Notes: a model not told the origin generated them from the sequence alone. A stretch of DNA of 64,000 nucleotides from an uncultured Victivallales bacterium (GCA_944391115.1 CALXSJ010000013.1:1-64000), one strand, 5' to 3'; shown: positions 8,261-17,644, numbered from the stretch's first letter. A program made the numbers and translations.

Positions 8261-9112
8261 ATGAAAAACGGAATGGACAAACGCTTCAACATCATGGATA
8301 GAAAGTTCAAATATCTGAGTCCTTTTCCCCGGCAGTTCTCCCTGCTGCCTCCGATCGGAGCAGTCGGATTTCTGCCCGCGAAAAAGGAACGCGTCCGCAG
8401 GACGTTCCAATCCTGCAACTTCTCCTTCATCCTGGAAGGAGCCGGAGATTACATCCTGCGGGGAAAATCCTATGCGGTCGAGGCGCCCTGCATGCTGATT
8501 CAGTGGCCCGGGGAACCGATGGACTACGGGCCGGAAGAGGAATGGCGGGAGGTGTATTTCATCTACCCGCCGGAAACATTCGGAAGTCTGACCGCGTCCG
8601 GACTGCTTCCGCCGGAAAATCCCGTCCGCAGCATGCGCAATCTCGGGACAATTATGGAAAAAATCACCGCACTCCAGTATGAGCTGGAAGCGGAAAGCAT
8701 CAACGCCGACAGAATCGACCTCCTCTGTTACGAGCTGCTGCTCGAAACCTGGATCACATACGGAGAAAACCAGCTGAATCACTCCCGGATTCCGGAGATC
8801 CGCCGCCGCCTGGAACGCAATCTCGGAGAAGAGATGGACTGCTCCGCGCTCGCCGCCGAATTCGGGATGTCGCTTTCGACACTGCGCCGCTACTGGAGCA
8901 GATATCACGGAGAGGAATCCTTTTCCGCCTACCGGAACGCCTGCTTTCTCCGGAAAAGCTGTTCGCTTCTGGTGGAAACAAAACTGCAGGTGAAGGAAAT
9001 CGCCGCGGCCCTGGAGTTCAGCGATCCGTTTTACTTTTCACGGAAATTCCGGAACCTTTCCGGCATCTCTCCGCTGGAATACAGAAAGAGGCATCAGCTC
9101 TTCCCGTCGTAA
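8261..9112 (+). CDS. AraC-family transcriptional regulator
   Basis: This 283-residue protein has an N-terminal ligand-binding half (residues about 25-130) and an AraC DNA-binding half over the last 100 residues (CSALAAEFGMSLSTLRRYW; VKEIAAALEFSDPFYFSRKF). The strong promoter at 8219-8247 ends only 13 bases before the first ATG. The true start may be that leaderless ATG or the in-frame ATGs at 8273 and 8294. It is divergent from the Gfo/Idh/MocA-ThuA operon, its probable target, and convergent with the next AraC gene. Confidence 0.87.
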   Translation: MKNGMDKRFNIMDRKFKYLSPFPRQFSLLPPIGAVGFLPAKKERVRRTFQSCNFSFILEGAGDYILRGKSYAVEAPCMLIQWPGEPMDYGPEEEWREVYFIYPPETFGSLTASGLLPPENPVRSMRNLGTIMEKITALQYELEAESINADRIDLLCYELLLETWITYGENQLNHSRIPEIRRRLERNLGEEMDCSALAAEFGMSLSTLRRYWSRYHGEESFSAYRNACFLRKSCSLLVETKLQVKEIAAALEFSDPFYFSRKFRNLSGISPLEYRKRHQLFPS

Positions 9113-9237
9113 ACGCCGCAGAAATCTCTTCCTCCCGGAACAGACAAGCGGATTCTCAAAGCATCAGACACTCTTTCAGGACCTGAAAATCCGGACGCGC
9201 TTTGCGGAAACACAGCGGGGATTCCGCCGCCGTGTCT

Positions 9238-10089
9238 TCAGGGAGGAGACGACGGAACGCAGGATTCCGCCTTCAGGTATTGAGCGGGCGGTTTCCCGAA
9301 ATATTTTCTGAAGGCATGGGAAAAATGGCTGACATCATGAAACCCGAGCTCCCCGGCAATGCTTTTCAGCGAGGAAGTTCTCTTTTTCATCAGTTCAAGG
9401 GCAAGATTCAGGCGGAATTGCAGCTCATATTCGCCGAACGGCATTCCTGTCGTTTTTTTGAACAGCAACCGGAAACGCGACGTGCTCATTCCGCACACCC
9501 TGGCGCCGTCCTCCGCGCTGAATTTCCGCCCGCGGCACTCATACAGCCGCTGAAAAGCGGGGACAAGCTCAAAATTCATCTCCTGCTCCTGTTCCGGAAT
9601 GGCATGGGAAGGGATCGCACTCACAACCCGGACAAAAAAACCGACAAGCGCATGCCACTGTTCCAGAACCGAGGAGGAATTCTGAAGCTGCCGGACACAC
9701 TGCTCGGTCAGGTCCGCGCCCAGATATCCGCGCAGGAGAGCATGTCTGACATCCGAAGGCAGGCGGATGATGGATTTCAGTTTCCCGCTCTCTCCGAGCA
9801 TGGCGCCGTAAAGATTCTCCTGGCGGATCGCCGTCATCAGCAGAACGCACCCATGTCTTGAATGCTGTTTCCCGTGCAGTTCCCACGGCGCCGTAAGCAG
9901 AAAGCCGTCCGGAACATGGATGTCGTTTCTGCCGATTTCCATCCCGCAGTCGCCGGAGATCAGCAGGAGCAGATGGATGGAGCGGTGAAAATCAAGATAA
10001 TTGGAAAGTGTGCGGGGCGGAAAATCATGCCGCTGCAGAATAAAAGGTTTTTCATCGGTCAGATGCCAGTCGAAAAAGTCGGGTTTCAT
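9238..10089 (-). CDS. AraC-family transcriptional regulator
   Basis: This 283-residue protein has an N-terminal cupin-like sensor and C-terminal helix-turn-helix pair (RVCGMSTSRFRLLFKKTTG; LKSIAGELGFHDVSHFSHAF, then the P-x-Q-Y-L tail). It faces the AraC gene at 8261 tail to tail and is divergent from a secreted histidine phosphatase gene. The promoters of that pair overlap, so the phosphatase gene is the most likely nearby target. No ligand can be read from the sequence. Confidence 0.87.
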   Translation of the reverse strand: MKPDFFDWHLTDEKPFILQRHDFPPRTLSNYLDFHRSIHLLLLISGDCGMEIGRNDIHVPDGFLLTAPWELHGKQHSRHGCVLLMTAIRQENLYGAMLGESGKLKSIIRLPSDVRHALLRGYLGADLTEQCVRQLQNSSSVLEQWHALVGFFVRVVSAIPSHAIPEQEQEMNFELVPAFQRLYECRGRKFSAEDGARVCGMSTSRFRLLFKKTTGMPFGEYELQFRLNLALELMKKRTSSLKSIAGELGFHDVSHFSHAFRKYFGKPPAQYLKAESCVPSSPP

Positions 10090-10129
10090 AAAAATTGTTC
10101 TTTTTTAAAAAATACAAAACATATAATAT

Positions 10130-10176
10130 AGAATACAATAAAACAGCCTTGATTCAAACAGAAAAAACAATATTTT
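10130..10176. promoter_or_regulatory. Overlapping divergent promoters (AraC / histidine phosphatase)
   Basis: Leftward: TTGAAT (10157-10152) and TATTCT (10135-10130), spacer 16. Rightward: TTGATT (10149-10154) and TATTTT (10171-10176), spacer 16. The two -35 elements overlap by three bases, so polymerase binding should be mutually exclusive. Confidence 0.55.
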
Positions 10177-10282
10177 AGAAAAATGACGACAGCGTCGGCG
10201 CACAACGGCCCGCAGTCCGGGAAATCCGCCGCACCGGCGAAAACCGCATAGGCACAGAATCTTAACTCAGGGAGAAAAGGAA

Positions 10283-11131
10283 ATGATGAAACTGCCCGTC
10301 CGCAGCATCCTGATCGGGATGCTTGTCCTGTTCGCCGCATCGGAATGCAATCTTCTTTTCGGTGAGGATGCCGCACTCACTCTCTACATCACCCGCCACG
10401 CGCAGCGCGGTCCCAGAAGCCAGTGGCCGGAAGCCGACCGGGAAAAGAATGTGATCGGAGACCTCATCGACGGCAAAGCGGTCCGTCCGAAGGAGAATTC
10501 CATCACTCCGCTGGGCGAAGAGCAGTGCCGCCTTCTCGGGGAATACCTGAAAAAGCTCGGCTTCCGGGGAAAAGTGTTTTCCTCTCCAACTCTCCGGACC
10601 ATGCAGACGGCTGTCTGCACAGTCCGTGCCATTGATCCTGCCATCAAAGTCATTCCGGAACCGCGCCTCCAGGAAGGCGGAAACCGCAAGGAACCGGCCA
10701 GAGGCATCACCGTTGCGGAGCTGATGAAACGCTTCCCCGGAAATGTTCAGGAGGTCGAACTGCCGGAATTCTGGCAGTATGCCAACGAAACAACGGCGGA
10801 ACAGCGGAACGAGCGCATGAAAAAGTTTCTGGACGATCTGCTGAAAAAGGAAACGTCGGGCCAGATTCTGCTTGTCGGGCATTCCTCGACCCTGCCCTCC
10901 CTTTTCATCGCCATCAATCAGAGAATGACGGACAAGCGTCTCGTCATTTCCCATTATCCGGAATATGTCGTAAACTGCTGTCTTTACGTCTACCGCTTTG
11001 ATAAAAACGGCAAAGTCATCGACGCCACGCTGGAAAACTGGAACTACCTCCCGGAAGAGATGCAGACCAGCAATCTTTCTCCGCGGAAAAAAATCGCACC
11101 GTGGAAGAAAAACCGCTATGTAGGAAAATAA
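10283..11131 (+). CDS. Secreted histidine-phosphatase-family protein
   Basis: This 282-residue protein has an N-terminal signal sequence of about 28 residues. It then carries the phosphoglycerate-mutase-like catalytic motif ITRHAQRG (catalytic His39) and a second conserved His in LLVGHSST. The branch-1 histidine phosphatase superfamily removes phosphate from sugars, proteins or inositol phosphates. Export suggests scavenging of phosphorylated compounds, but the substrate is unknown. A GGAGAAAAGG ribosome region precedes tandem ATGs at 10283 and 10286. The neighbouring divergent AraC gene may control it. Confidence 0.85.
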   Translation: MMKLPVRSILIGMLVLFAASECNLLFGEDAALTLYITRHAQRGPRSQWPEADREKNVIGDLIDGKAVRPKENSITPLGEEQCRLLGEYLKKLGFRGKVFSSPTLRTMQTAVCTVRAIDPAIKVIPEPRLQEGGNRKEPARGITVAELMKRFPGNVQEVELPEFWQYANETTAEQRNERMKKFLDDLLKKETSGQILLVGHSSTLPSLFIAINQRMTDKRLVISHYPEYVVNCCLYVYRFDKNGKVIDATLENWNYLPEEMQTSNLSPRKKIAPWKKNRYVGK

Positions 11132-11614
11132 ATTACCGCGATGCAAGCATGCGCGGTATCGGGGATTTCGCCTGCTGCGACCAGCTTGTCCAGCTGGACC
11201 GCGGCAGGACTGAAAGAAAAGCACGAGGCAATTTCTGGCGATGCGGAGCATCGCGGTATTAACCTGATTTCTTTATGAATAACGGCTGAAAATCCGGCGA
11301 TCCGGCACGGGCGCCGGCCGGAGGAAACATCCCTTGCGCTTGTGCCGGAAATTCTACCGGAACCGCCCCGGCGGAAAACCGCATGCCCGCCGGGAAGTCG
11401 ACAATGACGCATGGATACTGGAAGATTCCGCAATGCCGGAAAACAGCTCCCGTGCACTCATCGTCAGCCGTTCGGCTGCGGAACGGCGGGAGAGAAACAC
11501 TGCGCCGCGCTCCCGCCGGACAAAAGACGGACAATATGACGCATCGGAGATTGATTTTTCCGTCCGGCACAATATATTTACGCTTTTCGGAAGTTTCAAG
11601 GAAAGTGTTGCATC
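11132..11614. other. Non-coding stretch with nested inverted repeats
   Basis: No supported gene lies here. From 11133 to 11260 the sequence can fold elaborately. TACCGCGATGC (11134-11144) is perfectly complementary to 11248-11258 and also imperfectly complementary to 11147-11158. A second hairpin at 11171-11208 has a CCAGCT/AGCTGG core extended by CCTGCTGCG/CGCGGCAGG. A short hairpin (GATGC GGA GCATC) sits at 11240-11252. The remainder up to the promoter at 11551 shows nothing clear. It may be an untranslated structured RNA, a repeat element or a transcription terminator for the phosphatase gene. Confidence 0.55.
11551..11578 (+). promoter_or_regulatory. Promoter of the BASS transporter gene
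   Basis: TTGATT (11551-11556), 16-base spacer, TATATT (11573-11578), about 36 bases before the ATG at 11615. Confidence 0.65.
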
Positions 11615-12604
11615 ATGCTGAAAGCTCTGATCCGTCCCGTAATGATCGGCGCGGCGTTTCTCGCCGGCTATTTCTGCCCCTGGGCTCATTCCTTCAACTG
11701 GATGATCCGCATTCTGCTGCTCGTCATGCTTTATCTGGTCTGTCTGCAGGTCAAATTCAAGCAGCTCAGACCGCATGTCAGCCACTGGAAGATTCTCGCC
11801 TTCAACATCGCCGTGCCGCTGATCCTGTGGGGCGTTCTGCGTCTCGCGGGACAGGATGACCTGGCAAAAATCGCTTTTTTCACCGCGATCACGCCGACGG
11901 CGAACGCGGCGCCCGTCATCATCCGCTTTCTGGGAGGAAGTGTCAGCTATGTCGTGGCGGCGTTCATCATCACCAATCTCGGAGTGAGCATTTCGCTTCT
12001 GGGACTCCTTCCCCTGGTCACGGGAAATTTCTCCATGGTGTTCTTCCGGGAGGTAGCAATCAACCTTGCCGTCATCATCGGCGTCCCGATCGCGGGCGCG
12101 ACCGTCACGAGAATGTTTTTCAAGCAGGCGCAGGAGTGGCCTTCCCGGCTTGCGAACTTCTCGTTTTTCCTCTGGGTCGTGACTCTCTTCATCATCGCGG
12201 CATCGGCCTCCTTCTTTCTTCATCACAATCCGGAACTCTCCCCGCTGGTGCTGCTTGAAACCGCTCTCCTGAGCGCACTGATCTGCGCGCTCAATTTTGC
12301 GGGAGGCCGTTTCATGGGGGAAAAACGCTACCGCAGGGAATCCAGCCAGTCCCTCGGGCAGAAGAACACCACGTTCACCATGTTCCTCGCGCTGCATTTC
12401 GCCAATCCGCTCGTCGCGATGGGCCCGACATTCTACGTGCTCTGGCACAATCTCTGGAACGCCCTGCAGATGCTGATGCATGACCGCCGGCAGACACGGA
12501 AAGCAAAGATGCGGCAGGCGGGACATCCGCCGCATGCCAGGGAGATACGCCATGACAGGGGCTCCGCCTCCAGTGACACACTTCCTCCTCCGGGCGGCCG
12601 CTGA
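11615..12604 (+). CDS. BASS-type (bile acid:sodium symporter-like) permease
   Basis: This 329-residue integral membrane protein has about nine or ten hydrophobic segments and the late motif NTTFTMFLALHFANPLVA, followed by GPTFYVLWHNLWNA, both typical of the SBF/BASS permease superfamily. Members import bile acids, organic anions or pantothenate with sodium, or export metals; the cargo here is not deducible. The last 50 residues are hydrophilic, basic and probably cytoplasmic. The gene has its own promoter and meets the polB gene tail to tail with a 44-base gap. Confidence 0.82.
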   Translation: MLKALIRPVMIGAAFLAGYFCPWAHSFNWMIRILLLVMLYLVCLQVKFKQLRPHVSHWKILAFNIAVPLILWGVLRLAGQDDLAKIAFFTAITPTANAAPVIIRFLGGSVSYVVAAFIITNLGVSISLLGLLPLVTGNFSMVFFREVAINLAVIIGVPIAGATVTRMFFKQAQEWPSRLANFSFFLWVVTLFIIAASASFFLHHNPELSPLVLLETALLSALICALNFAGGRFMGEKRYRRESSQSLGQKNTTFTMFLALHFANPLVAMGPTFYVLWHNLWNALQMLMHDRRQTRKAKMRQAGHPPHAREIRHDRGSASSDTLPPPGGR

Positions 12605-12648
12605 CGGAAGGAAAAATCCGGAACAGGCAATGGGCTGCGCGCAGACGC

Positions 12649-14859
12649 TCAGTCAAAAAGACCGGGTTCCGAGCCGGCGGAACCGGCATCCAGGAACGGA
12701 GCGAACTTTTTCCGGAGCTCTTCCAGTTTGTCCAGATAATACGCGACATTCTCGTCGCGGACGCCCTCTTTCGCATCGGAAAGCAGCCGGGCATTGTCCA
12801 CGACGGAGACTTTCTTTTTCTCTCCCGTGATGTAGAACGTCACCTGATCCCCCTGCCGGTAGTCGCGTCCGGAGGCAATCGCCAGTTCATAGGCGGCGCT
12901 GCGCCGGGAGTTTCCGGCGGCCATTTTGCGCCTGTAGGTCTCAGGAGAATCCGCAAGGTTCTCCGACTTGGCGAGATCGCGCAGCGGCAGCTCGTGATTC
13001 CGGATCGCGCGGAGGAATTCTTCATGCGTCCGGCGGATCGTCTCCATGTCGTGGGTCAGAAGACAGCGGATGACCGTTTCCATGTAGCGGCGCTGGAAGG
13101 GTTCCAGTCCGCGTGACTTCAGCGCGGCCCCCGTGATCGATACCGTTCCGTCCGCATGGAGAAGCGCATAGTTCTTGCTCTTGTAGCAGAACATCGCCGG
13201 ATAGGATTCGTCGAAATCGACTTCAATCCCCTGCGGCAGAACCTCTTTCAGGCGGTTCGGGACAAATGCCGGATCCTGCCCGGGCGCAGGCTGAAAATAG
13301 ATGCCGTCGGTATCCATTTCAATGATTTTCGCGCCGGCGCCTTCCAGCGTGTCCAGCATCAGGGTCAGGATTTCGCGTCCGCGCGCCGTGACGCGTTCGG
13401 CCATGTCGAAATCGTTCAGGAAGCCCTGCTCGAAGCCCAGATAGCCGTAAAAGGAATTAATCAGAATCTTGAACGTGGACTGGAGGGCGCTGTAATAATC
13501 CTTCTCCTCCGGGGTTCCCGCATTTTTCGCCGCGTCCTTGGCATTCAGGCGGAAGGTGCGCAGTCGGGCAAGCAGACGCGGGAAAACGCCGAGGGAATCG
13601 CGCGCCGGCGTCCAGTTTTCGGAAAGAATGATCGAGGGATACAGCGAACGCACGTCGCAGTGACCGATATGCTCAAACACGCCGGAATCCAGCGCGCGCG
13701 TCAATGCCCCGCTGAACGGCCTTCCCCGTTCGGGTGCGGGAAGCGCATGGCCCGCCTTGAGATATTCCGCGGCGAAGAGCGCGTCGATCCGCGTCGCATT
13801 GCCGCGCACGATACAGTTCTGGTAGCTGATCGGAAGGAGCTGCGTCTGATAGAAATAGCTCGGGGAGAGAATTGCCGAAAGAGCCCGGGTTTCCCGCACA
13901 TCGTCGAGCGCGTATTTCAGCAGGGTCTCCCGGTCGTTTTCCCACGCTTTCGAGATATCCGCGCCGTCCACATACGTGCGGTCCGGCGCCGCCACGCCGA
14001 AATGCTTCGCGGCATATTTGAGATTGTAGCTTTCCAGCGTGCGGTGAATCGCATCGTAGAAGAGCAGCAGATGGAAGGTGTCCGCCACGTGCCTGCCGTA
14101 GATGTCGAACCGCGTATAGTTGACGGTCCGTTCCGCGATGCTGAAGCGCGAGGAGCGTTTCGCGGGAACGGAACCGTCCCGCCCGAGTGCGAGCTTCACC
14201 TTGTGCCGTTTTGCACGCTCCTCGATATAAGGCAGATCAAAGCGGAAGATGTTGTGCCCCTCCAGAATGTCCGGATCACGCTCCCGCACGGCGGCGACAA
14301 ACGCCTCGAGCAGTTCCTTTTCCGTCGGATATTCATCCAGACTGATGACTTTCTCCCAGCCGGCGCTGTCGGACATGGAAATGATGATGATCCGGTCCTC
14401 CTCCCGCTCCGGATTCGGGAAATCGAACTCCGGCGAGCAGAGCGTTTCGATGTCGAACTGCATTCTGCGGATCTGCGGGAAAGTCATTCCCTCGAACAGG
14501 CGCATATCGTTTGCCGTCAGGGCCTGCTGGATCATGTCGGAAAAGATCCGGTAGGGCGCGCCCGGCGCGCTGGGAGAGAACCCCGTGCGCTGCTTCAGGA
14601 CTTTGAGCGCCTTTTCGTAAAGTGCCGGATCACCGAACGCCGCAAGATAGCGGAATGGATCCTCTCCCTCCAGTTCCGTGACGGCCACATCGCCGTCCAG
14701 ATCGGAAAGCAGATCGGGAAGACTCATCAGAAGAAAGGGCCGGAAGGAATCCGTGCGTTTGAGAACCCTGTCGCCTTCGCGGAAGAAGAGCGTCAGCGCA
14801 CCGGAGCGTTCGACTTCCAGCGCACAGAGATTTCCGATTCTGTTTTCCGAGCGAAACAT
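12649..14859 (-). CDS. Family B DNA polymerase
   Basis: This 736-residue protein has an intact proofreading exonuclease (MQFDIETLCSPEF; GHNIFRFDLPYI; YALDDVRET) followed by polymerase motifs A (DVRSLYPSIIL), B (NSFYGYLGF) and C (EMDTDGIYF). Motif C has Gly where E. coli Pol II has Ser. It belongs to the B family but is not obviously E. coli Pol II (polB); such enzymes occur in PVC bacteria and archaea and may act in repair or lesion bypass. The start at 14859 is chosen by homology and a GGGA site. It lies 22 bases after topA on the same strand, with no promoter visible between, so the two form an operon. Confidence 0.9.
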   Translation of the reverse strand: MFRSENRIGNLCALEVERSGALTLFFREGDRVLKRTDSFRPFLLMSLPDLLSDLDGDVAVTELEGEDPFRYLAAFGDPALYEKALKVLKQRTGFSPSAPGAPYRIFSDMIQQALTANDMRLFEGMTFPQIRRMQFDIETLCSPEFDFPNPEREEDRIIIISMSDSAGWEKVISLDEYPTEKELLEAFVAAVRERDPDILEGHNIFRFDLPYIEERAKRHKVKLALGRDGSVPAKRSSRFSIAERTVNYTRFDIYGRHVADTFHLLLFYDAIHRTLESYNLKYAAKHFGVAAPDRTYVDGADISKAWENDRETLLKYALDDVRETRALSAILSPSYFYQTQLLPISYQNCIVRGNATRIDALFAAEYLKAGHALPAPERGRPFSGALTRALDSGVFEHIGHCDVRSLYPSIILSENWTPARDSLGVFPRLLARLRTFRLNAKDAAKNAGTPEEKDYYSALQSTFKILINSFYGYLGFEQGFLNDFDMAERVTARGREILTLMLDTLEGAGAKIIEMDTDGIYFQPAPGQDPAFVPNRLKEVLPQGIEVDFDESYPAMFCYKSKNYALLHADGTVSITGAALKSRGLEPFQRRYMETVIRCLLTHDMETIRRTHEEFLRAIRNHELPLRDLAKSENLADSPETYRRKMAAGNSRRSAAYELAIASGRDYRQGDQVTFYITGEKKKVSVVDNARLLSDAKEGVRDENVAYYLDKLEELRKKFAPFLDAGSAGSEPGLFD

Positions 14860-14881
14860 CCGCGCCGTCCCTTTCCGTTGT

Positions 14882-17440
14882 TCAAAGCTGATATTTTGCG
14901 GCGAGTTTCCGCAATGCGGCGGACTGCCGGTCGCTGAGGGCCTTTCCCTCGGCACGCTGTTTTCTGAGAGACTCGTAAAAGACCTTGTCGTCATAAACGC
15001 GTCTGCCGACTTTCCGGGGTTCGTTCCAGTTTGTCACACGGGAAAATTTTTCCAGCAGCGCATCGGCTTCGGCATTGCCGGCGCCCGCGGCTCCTTCCGG
15101 GGAGGCGTTCTCCGGCGGGGCGATCTGCAGGATCGAGGCGATCCTTTCGAAATTCGGAATCTGCTCCCGGTATTTCGCCGCCATTTTTCCAAGCGCGGCA
15201 AGCTGTTTTTCCGAAAGCGGACGCCCGGACTGACTCTGCTTCCGGAGCGAATCATAGAACTTTCCGTCGTCATAAACTCTTCTTGCAGACTTTTCCGGCG
15301 CATTCCAGCGAACGCCGTCGAGCGCGGTGAAGACTTCGGCCATCTCTTTGTCCTGCGGAGCGGCGGCAGCCGCCTCTTCCCGTTTTGCCTGCCATGCTTC
15401 GCGCTTCGCCTGACGTTCACGGATCTGCTCTGCGGCGGCGGCGAGATCGGCGGCGAATCCGTGATCCACTGCAAACTGCTCCAGACCCGGCAGCTGGCTT
15501 TCATACTTGACCGCCATCTTGAGCATCGCCTCCCACTGGCGGGCGGAGACCGCCTTCCCCGCATCGAAACTCTTTTTGAGCGAAGTGAAAAAGCGTTTGT
15601 CGTCATAGGTCCTTGACGCGCCTTTCTCAGGCGCCTCCCATTCCGAGATTCCCTCCAGCAGCGTCATCAGCGCCGAAGCCTTGGAACTCTCCGGCGCCCC
15701 GGCGCTTTTCGCCGCATTCAGCCATTTTTCAAATTTGTCATAGAAGGTGCGCATCATGGCGGTCCACTGCACATGGCCCTCCTCCACTTCGTCGAGCTGG
15801 TTCTCCATTTCCGCGGTGAAACCGACCTGAAAGAGCTCAGGCAGACTCAGAACAAGATAGTCGTTGATCTGGAATCCCAGCTCCGTGGGGATCAGTTTTC
15901 CCTTCTCCTTGAGCACATAAAGCCGTTCCTGGATGGTGTTGACGATCGTCGCATAGGTGGAAGGACGCCCGATGCCGTTGAGTTCCAGCTCCTTGATGAG
16001 CGTCGCTTCGGAATAGCGCGGGGGCGGCTCGGTGAACTTCTGTTCGGCAATCGTATCGAGCAGGCGGCAGGCGTCGCCTTTTCCGAGCGTCTTGAGAATA
16101 TCGGCATAACGGGTCTCCTCGTCATCCTCCTCCGCGCCTTCCTCCCGGATGTCATACGCGCGCAGAAATCCGGGGAATGTCGTGACGGTGGCGGTCGCGC
16201 GGAAATCGTAGGTCCTTGCATCCGCCCCCTTCGCCGCCACGTCGACAGTGGTGCGCTGCTGTTCGGCGGGCGCCATCTGGCTGGCCGTGAAACGGCGCCA
16301 GATCAGCGTATAGAGCTTGAACATGCGGTCATCCAGAAATTCCCGGACCGTCTCCGGCGTCAGGCTGACATCCGTCGGACGGATCGCCTCATGCGCTCCC
16401 TGCGCGGAGGCCTTCGACTTGTAGACGTTATGCTTCGCGGGAACATACTCGGGTCCGTAATGGGCGCCGATAAAGGCTCGTGCGGCGTTCTGCGCCTCAA
16501 TCGCGATGGCAACCGAGTCCGTTCTCATGTAGGTAATCAGACCGACCGGCCCGCCGCGCCCGACGTCCACGCCCTCGTAAAGCTGCTGGGCGATGCGCAT
16601 CGTCGTGTTTGCGGAAAACCCGAGCGCGGAGCTCGCCGCCTGCTGGAGCGTGCTGGTGATGAACGGCGGCGCGGCATATTTTTTCCGCGGCTGGATCTCA
16701 AGATTGTCCACGGTCCAGCGCGAAGCGCCGCGAACGGCGGAAAGAAGCGCGTCGGCATCCGCTTTCGTATTGATTTCGAACTTGCCGCCATCGATTTTAA
16801 AGAGTTTCGCCGCGAAATGGGAACGGGAATTCCCCTCCGGGGAGAACTTTGCCATGAAATTCCAGTATTCTTTCGGAACGAAGGAAAGGATCTGGCGCTC
16901 GCGTTCGCAGACAAGCCGCAGCGCAACGGACTGCACGCGCCCCGCACTCACGCCCTTTTTGATTTTCCCCCAGAGAAGCGGGCTCACCATGTAGCCGACG
17001 ATCCGGTCGAGGACACGCCGCGCCTGCTGGGCGTCCACGCGGTCGATGTCGATTGTCCCGGGAGACTGAAACGCCTTCGCAATGGCGGATTTCGTAATTT
17101 CATGAAAGGTGACTCTGTGGAATTTCGCCTTTTTGTTCGCCCGGGAAAGAATCTCCTTCAGGTGCCATGCAATCGCCTCCCCTTCCCGGTCCGGGTCGGG
17201 CGCGAGATAAATTTCGGATGCGCTTTTCGCCGCGCTTTTGAGTTCGCTCAGATTTTTCCCGCGTTCCCGGCTCTCCTCATACTGCGGCGCGAAACCGTGT
17301 TCGATATCCACGCCGAGGGTCCGTTCGGGAAGATCCCGGACATGCCCCATGGAGGCTTTGATCGTATAATCCCGTCCCAGCATCTTGCCGATGGTCCTGG
17401 CTTTCGCGGGCGACTCCACTATCACAAGTTTATGATCCAT
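14882..17440 (-). CDS. topA: DNA topoisomerase I with three C-terminal repeats
   Basis: This 852-residue type IA topoisomerase relaxes negative supercoils. The TOPRIM domain spans about residues 1-115 (VIVESPAKA; DPDREGEAIAWHL), and the catalytic Tyr is residue 304 in GLITYMRTDS. Instead of the usual C-terminal zinc fingers there are three copies of a roughly 48-residue module at about 601-648, 712-759 and 805-852. Each has the pattern W-x-x-P-x-K-x-x-x-R-x-Y-D-D-x-x-F followed by a basic helical segment, with linkers between. These probably bind DNA or a partner, but their role is unknown. The promoter lies at 17496-17524; polB follows in the same operon. Confidence 0.96.
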   Translation of the reverse strand: MDHKLVIVESPAKARTIGKMLGRDYTIKASMGHVRDLPERTLGVDIEHGFAPQYEESRERGKNLSELKSAAKSASEIYLAPDPDREGEAIAWHLKEILSRANKKAKFHRVTFHEITKSAIAKAFQSPGTIDIDRVDAQQARRVLDRIVGYMVSPLLWGKIKKGVSAGRVQSVALRLVCERERQILSFVPKEYWNFMAKFSPEGNSRSHFAAKLFKIDGGKFEINTKADADALLSAVRGASRWTVDNLEIQPRKKYAAPPFITSTLQQAASSALGFSANTTMRIAQQLYEGVDVGRGGPVGLITYMRTDSVAIAIEAQNAARAFIGAHYGPEYVPAKHNVYKSKASAQGAHEAIRPTDVSLTPETVREFLDDRMFKLYTLIWRRFTASQMAPAEQQRTTVDVAAKGADARTYDFRATATVTTFPGFLRAYDIREEGAEEDDEETRYADILKTLGKGDACRLLDTIAEQKFTEPPPRYSEATLIKELELNGIGRPSTYATIVNTIQERLYVLKEKGKLIPTELGFQINDYLVLSLPELFQVGFTAEMENQLDEVEEGHVQWTAMMRTFYDKFEKWLNAAKSAGAPESSKASALMTLLEGISEWEAPEKGASRTYDDKRFFTSLKKSFDAGKAVSARQWEAMLKMAVKYESQLPGLEQFAVDHGFAADLAAAAEQIRERQAKREAWQAKREEAAAAAPQDKEMAEVFTALDGVRWNAPEKSARRVYDDGKFYDSLRKQSQSGRPLSEKQLAALGKMAAKYREQIPNFERIASILQIAPPENASPEGAAGAGNAEADALLEKFSRVTNWNEPRKVGRRVYDDKVFYESLRKQRAEGKALSDRQSAALRKLAAKYQL

Positions 17441-17495
17441 GCTCTATGTCAACTTTCCCTGATTCAAAAGACAAAATTTATTTCCGCATTCTTTT

Positions 17496-17524
17496 ACAGT
17501 ATCTTCATTTTGCCGATCTGTCAA
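17496..17524 (-). promoter_or_regulatory. Promoter of the topA-polB operon
   Basis: On the minus strand TTGACA (17524-17519), 17-base spacer, TACTGT (17501-17496). The -35 is perfect and the -10 is weaker. Confidence 0.65.
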
Positions 17525-17644
17525 GTCAAGGGGCGGCGAAAAAAAACGGACGGAGGAAAACAGCGCAGGCCCCGGGCATGGCAAAAAAATACACCCGCAG
17601 CAAGGGATACGCGGGCAGGCAAAGCCTCCGCGCCCCCGGATGCA

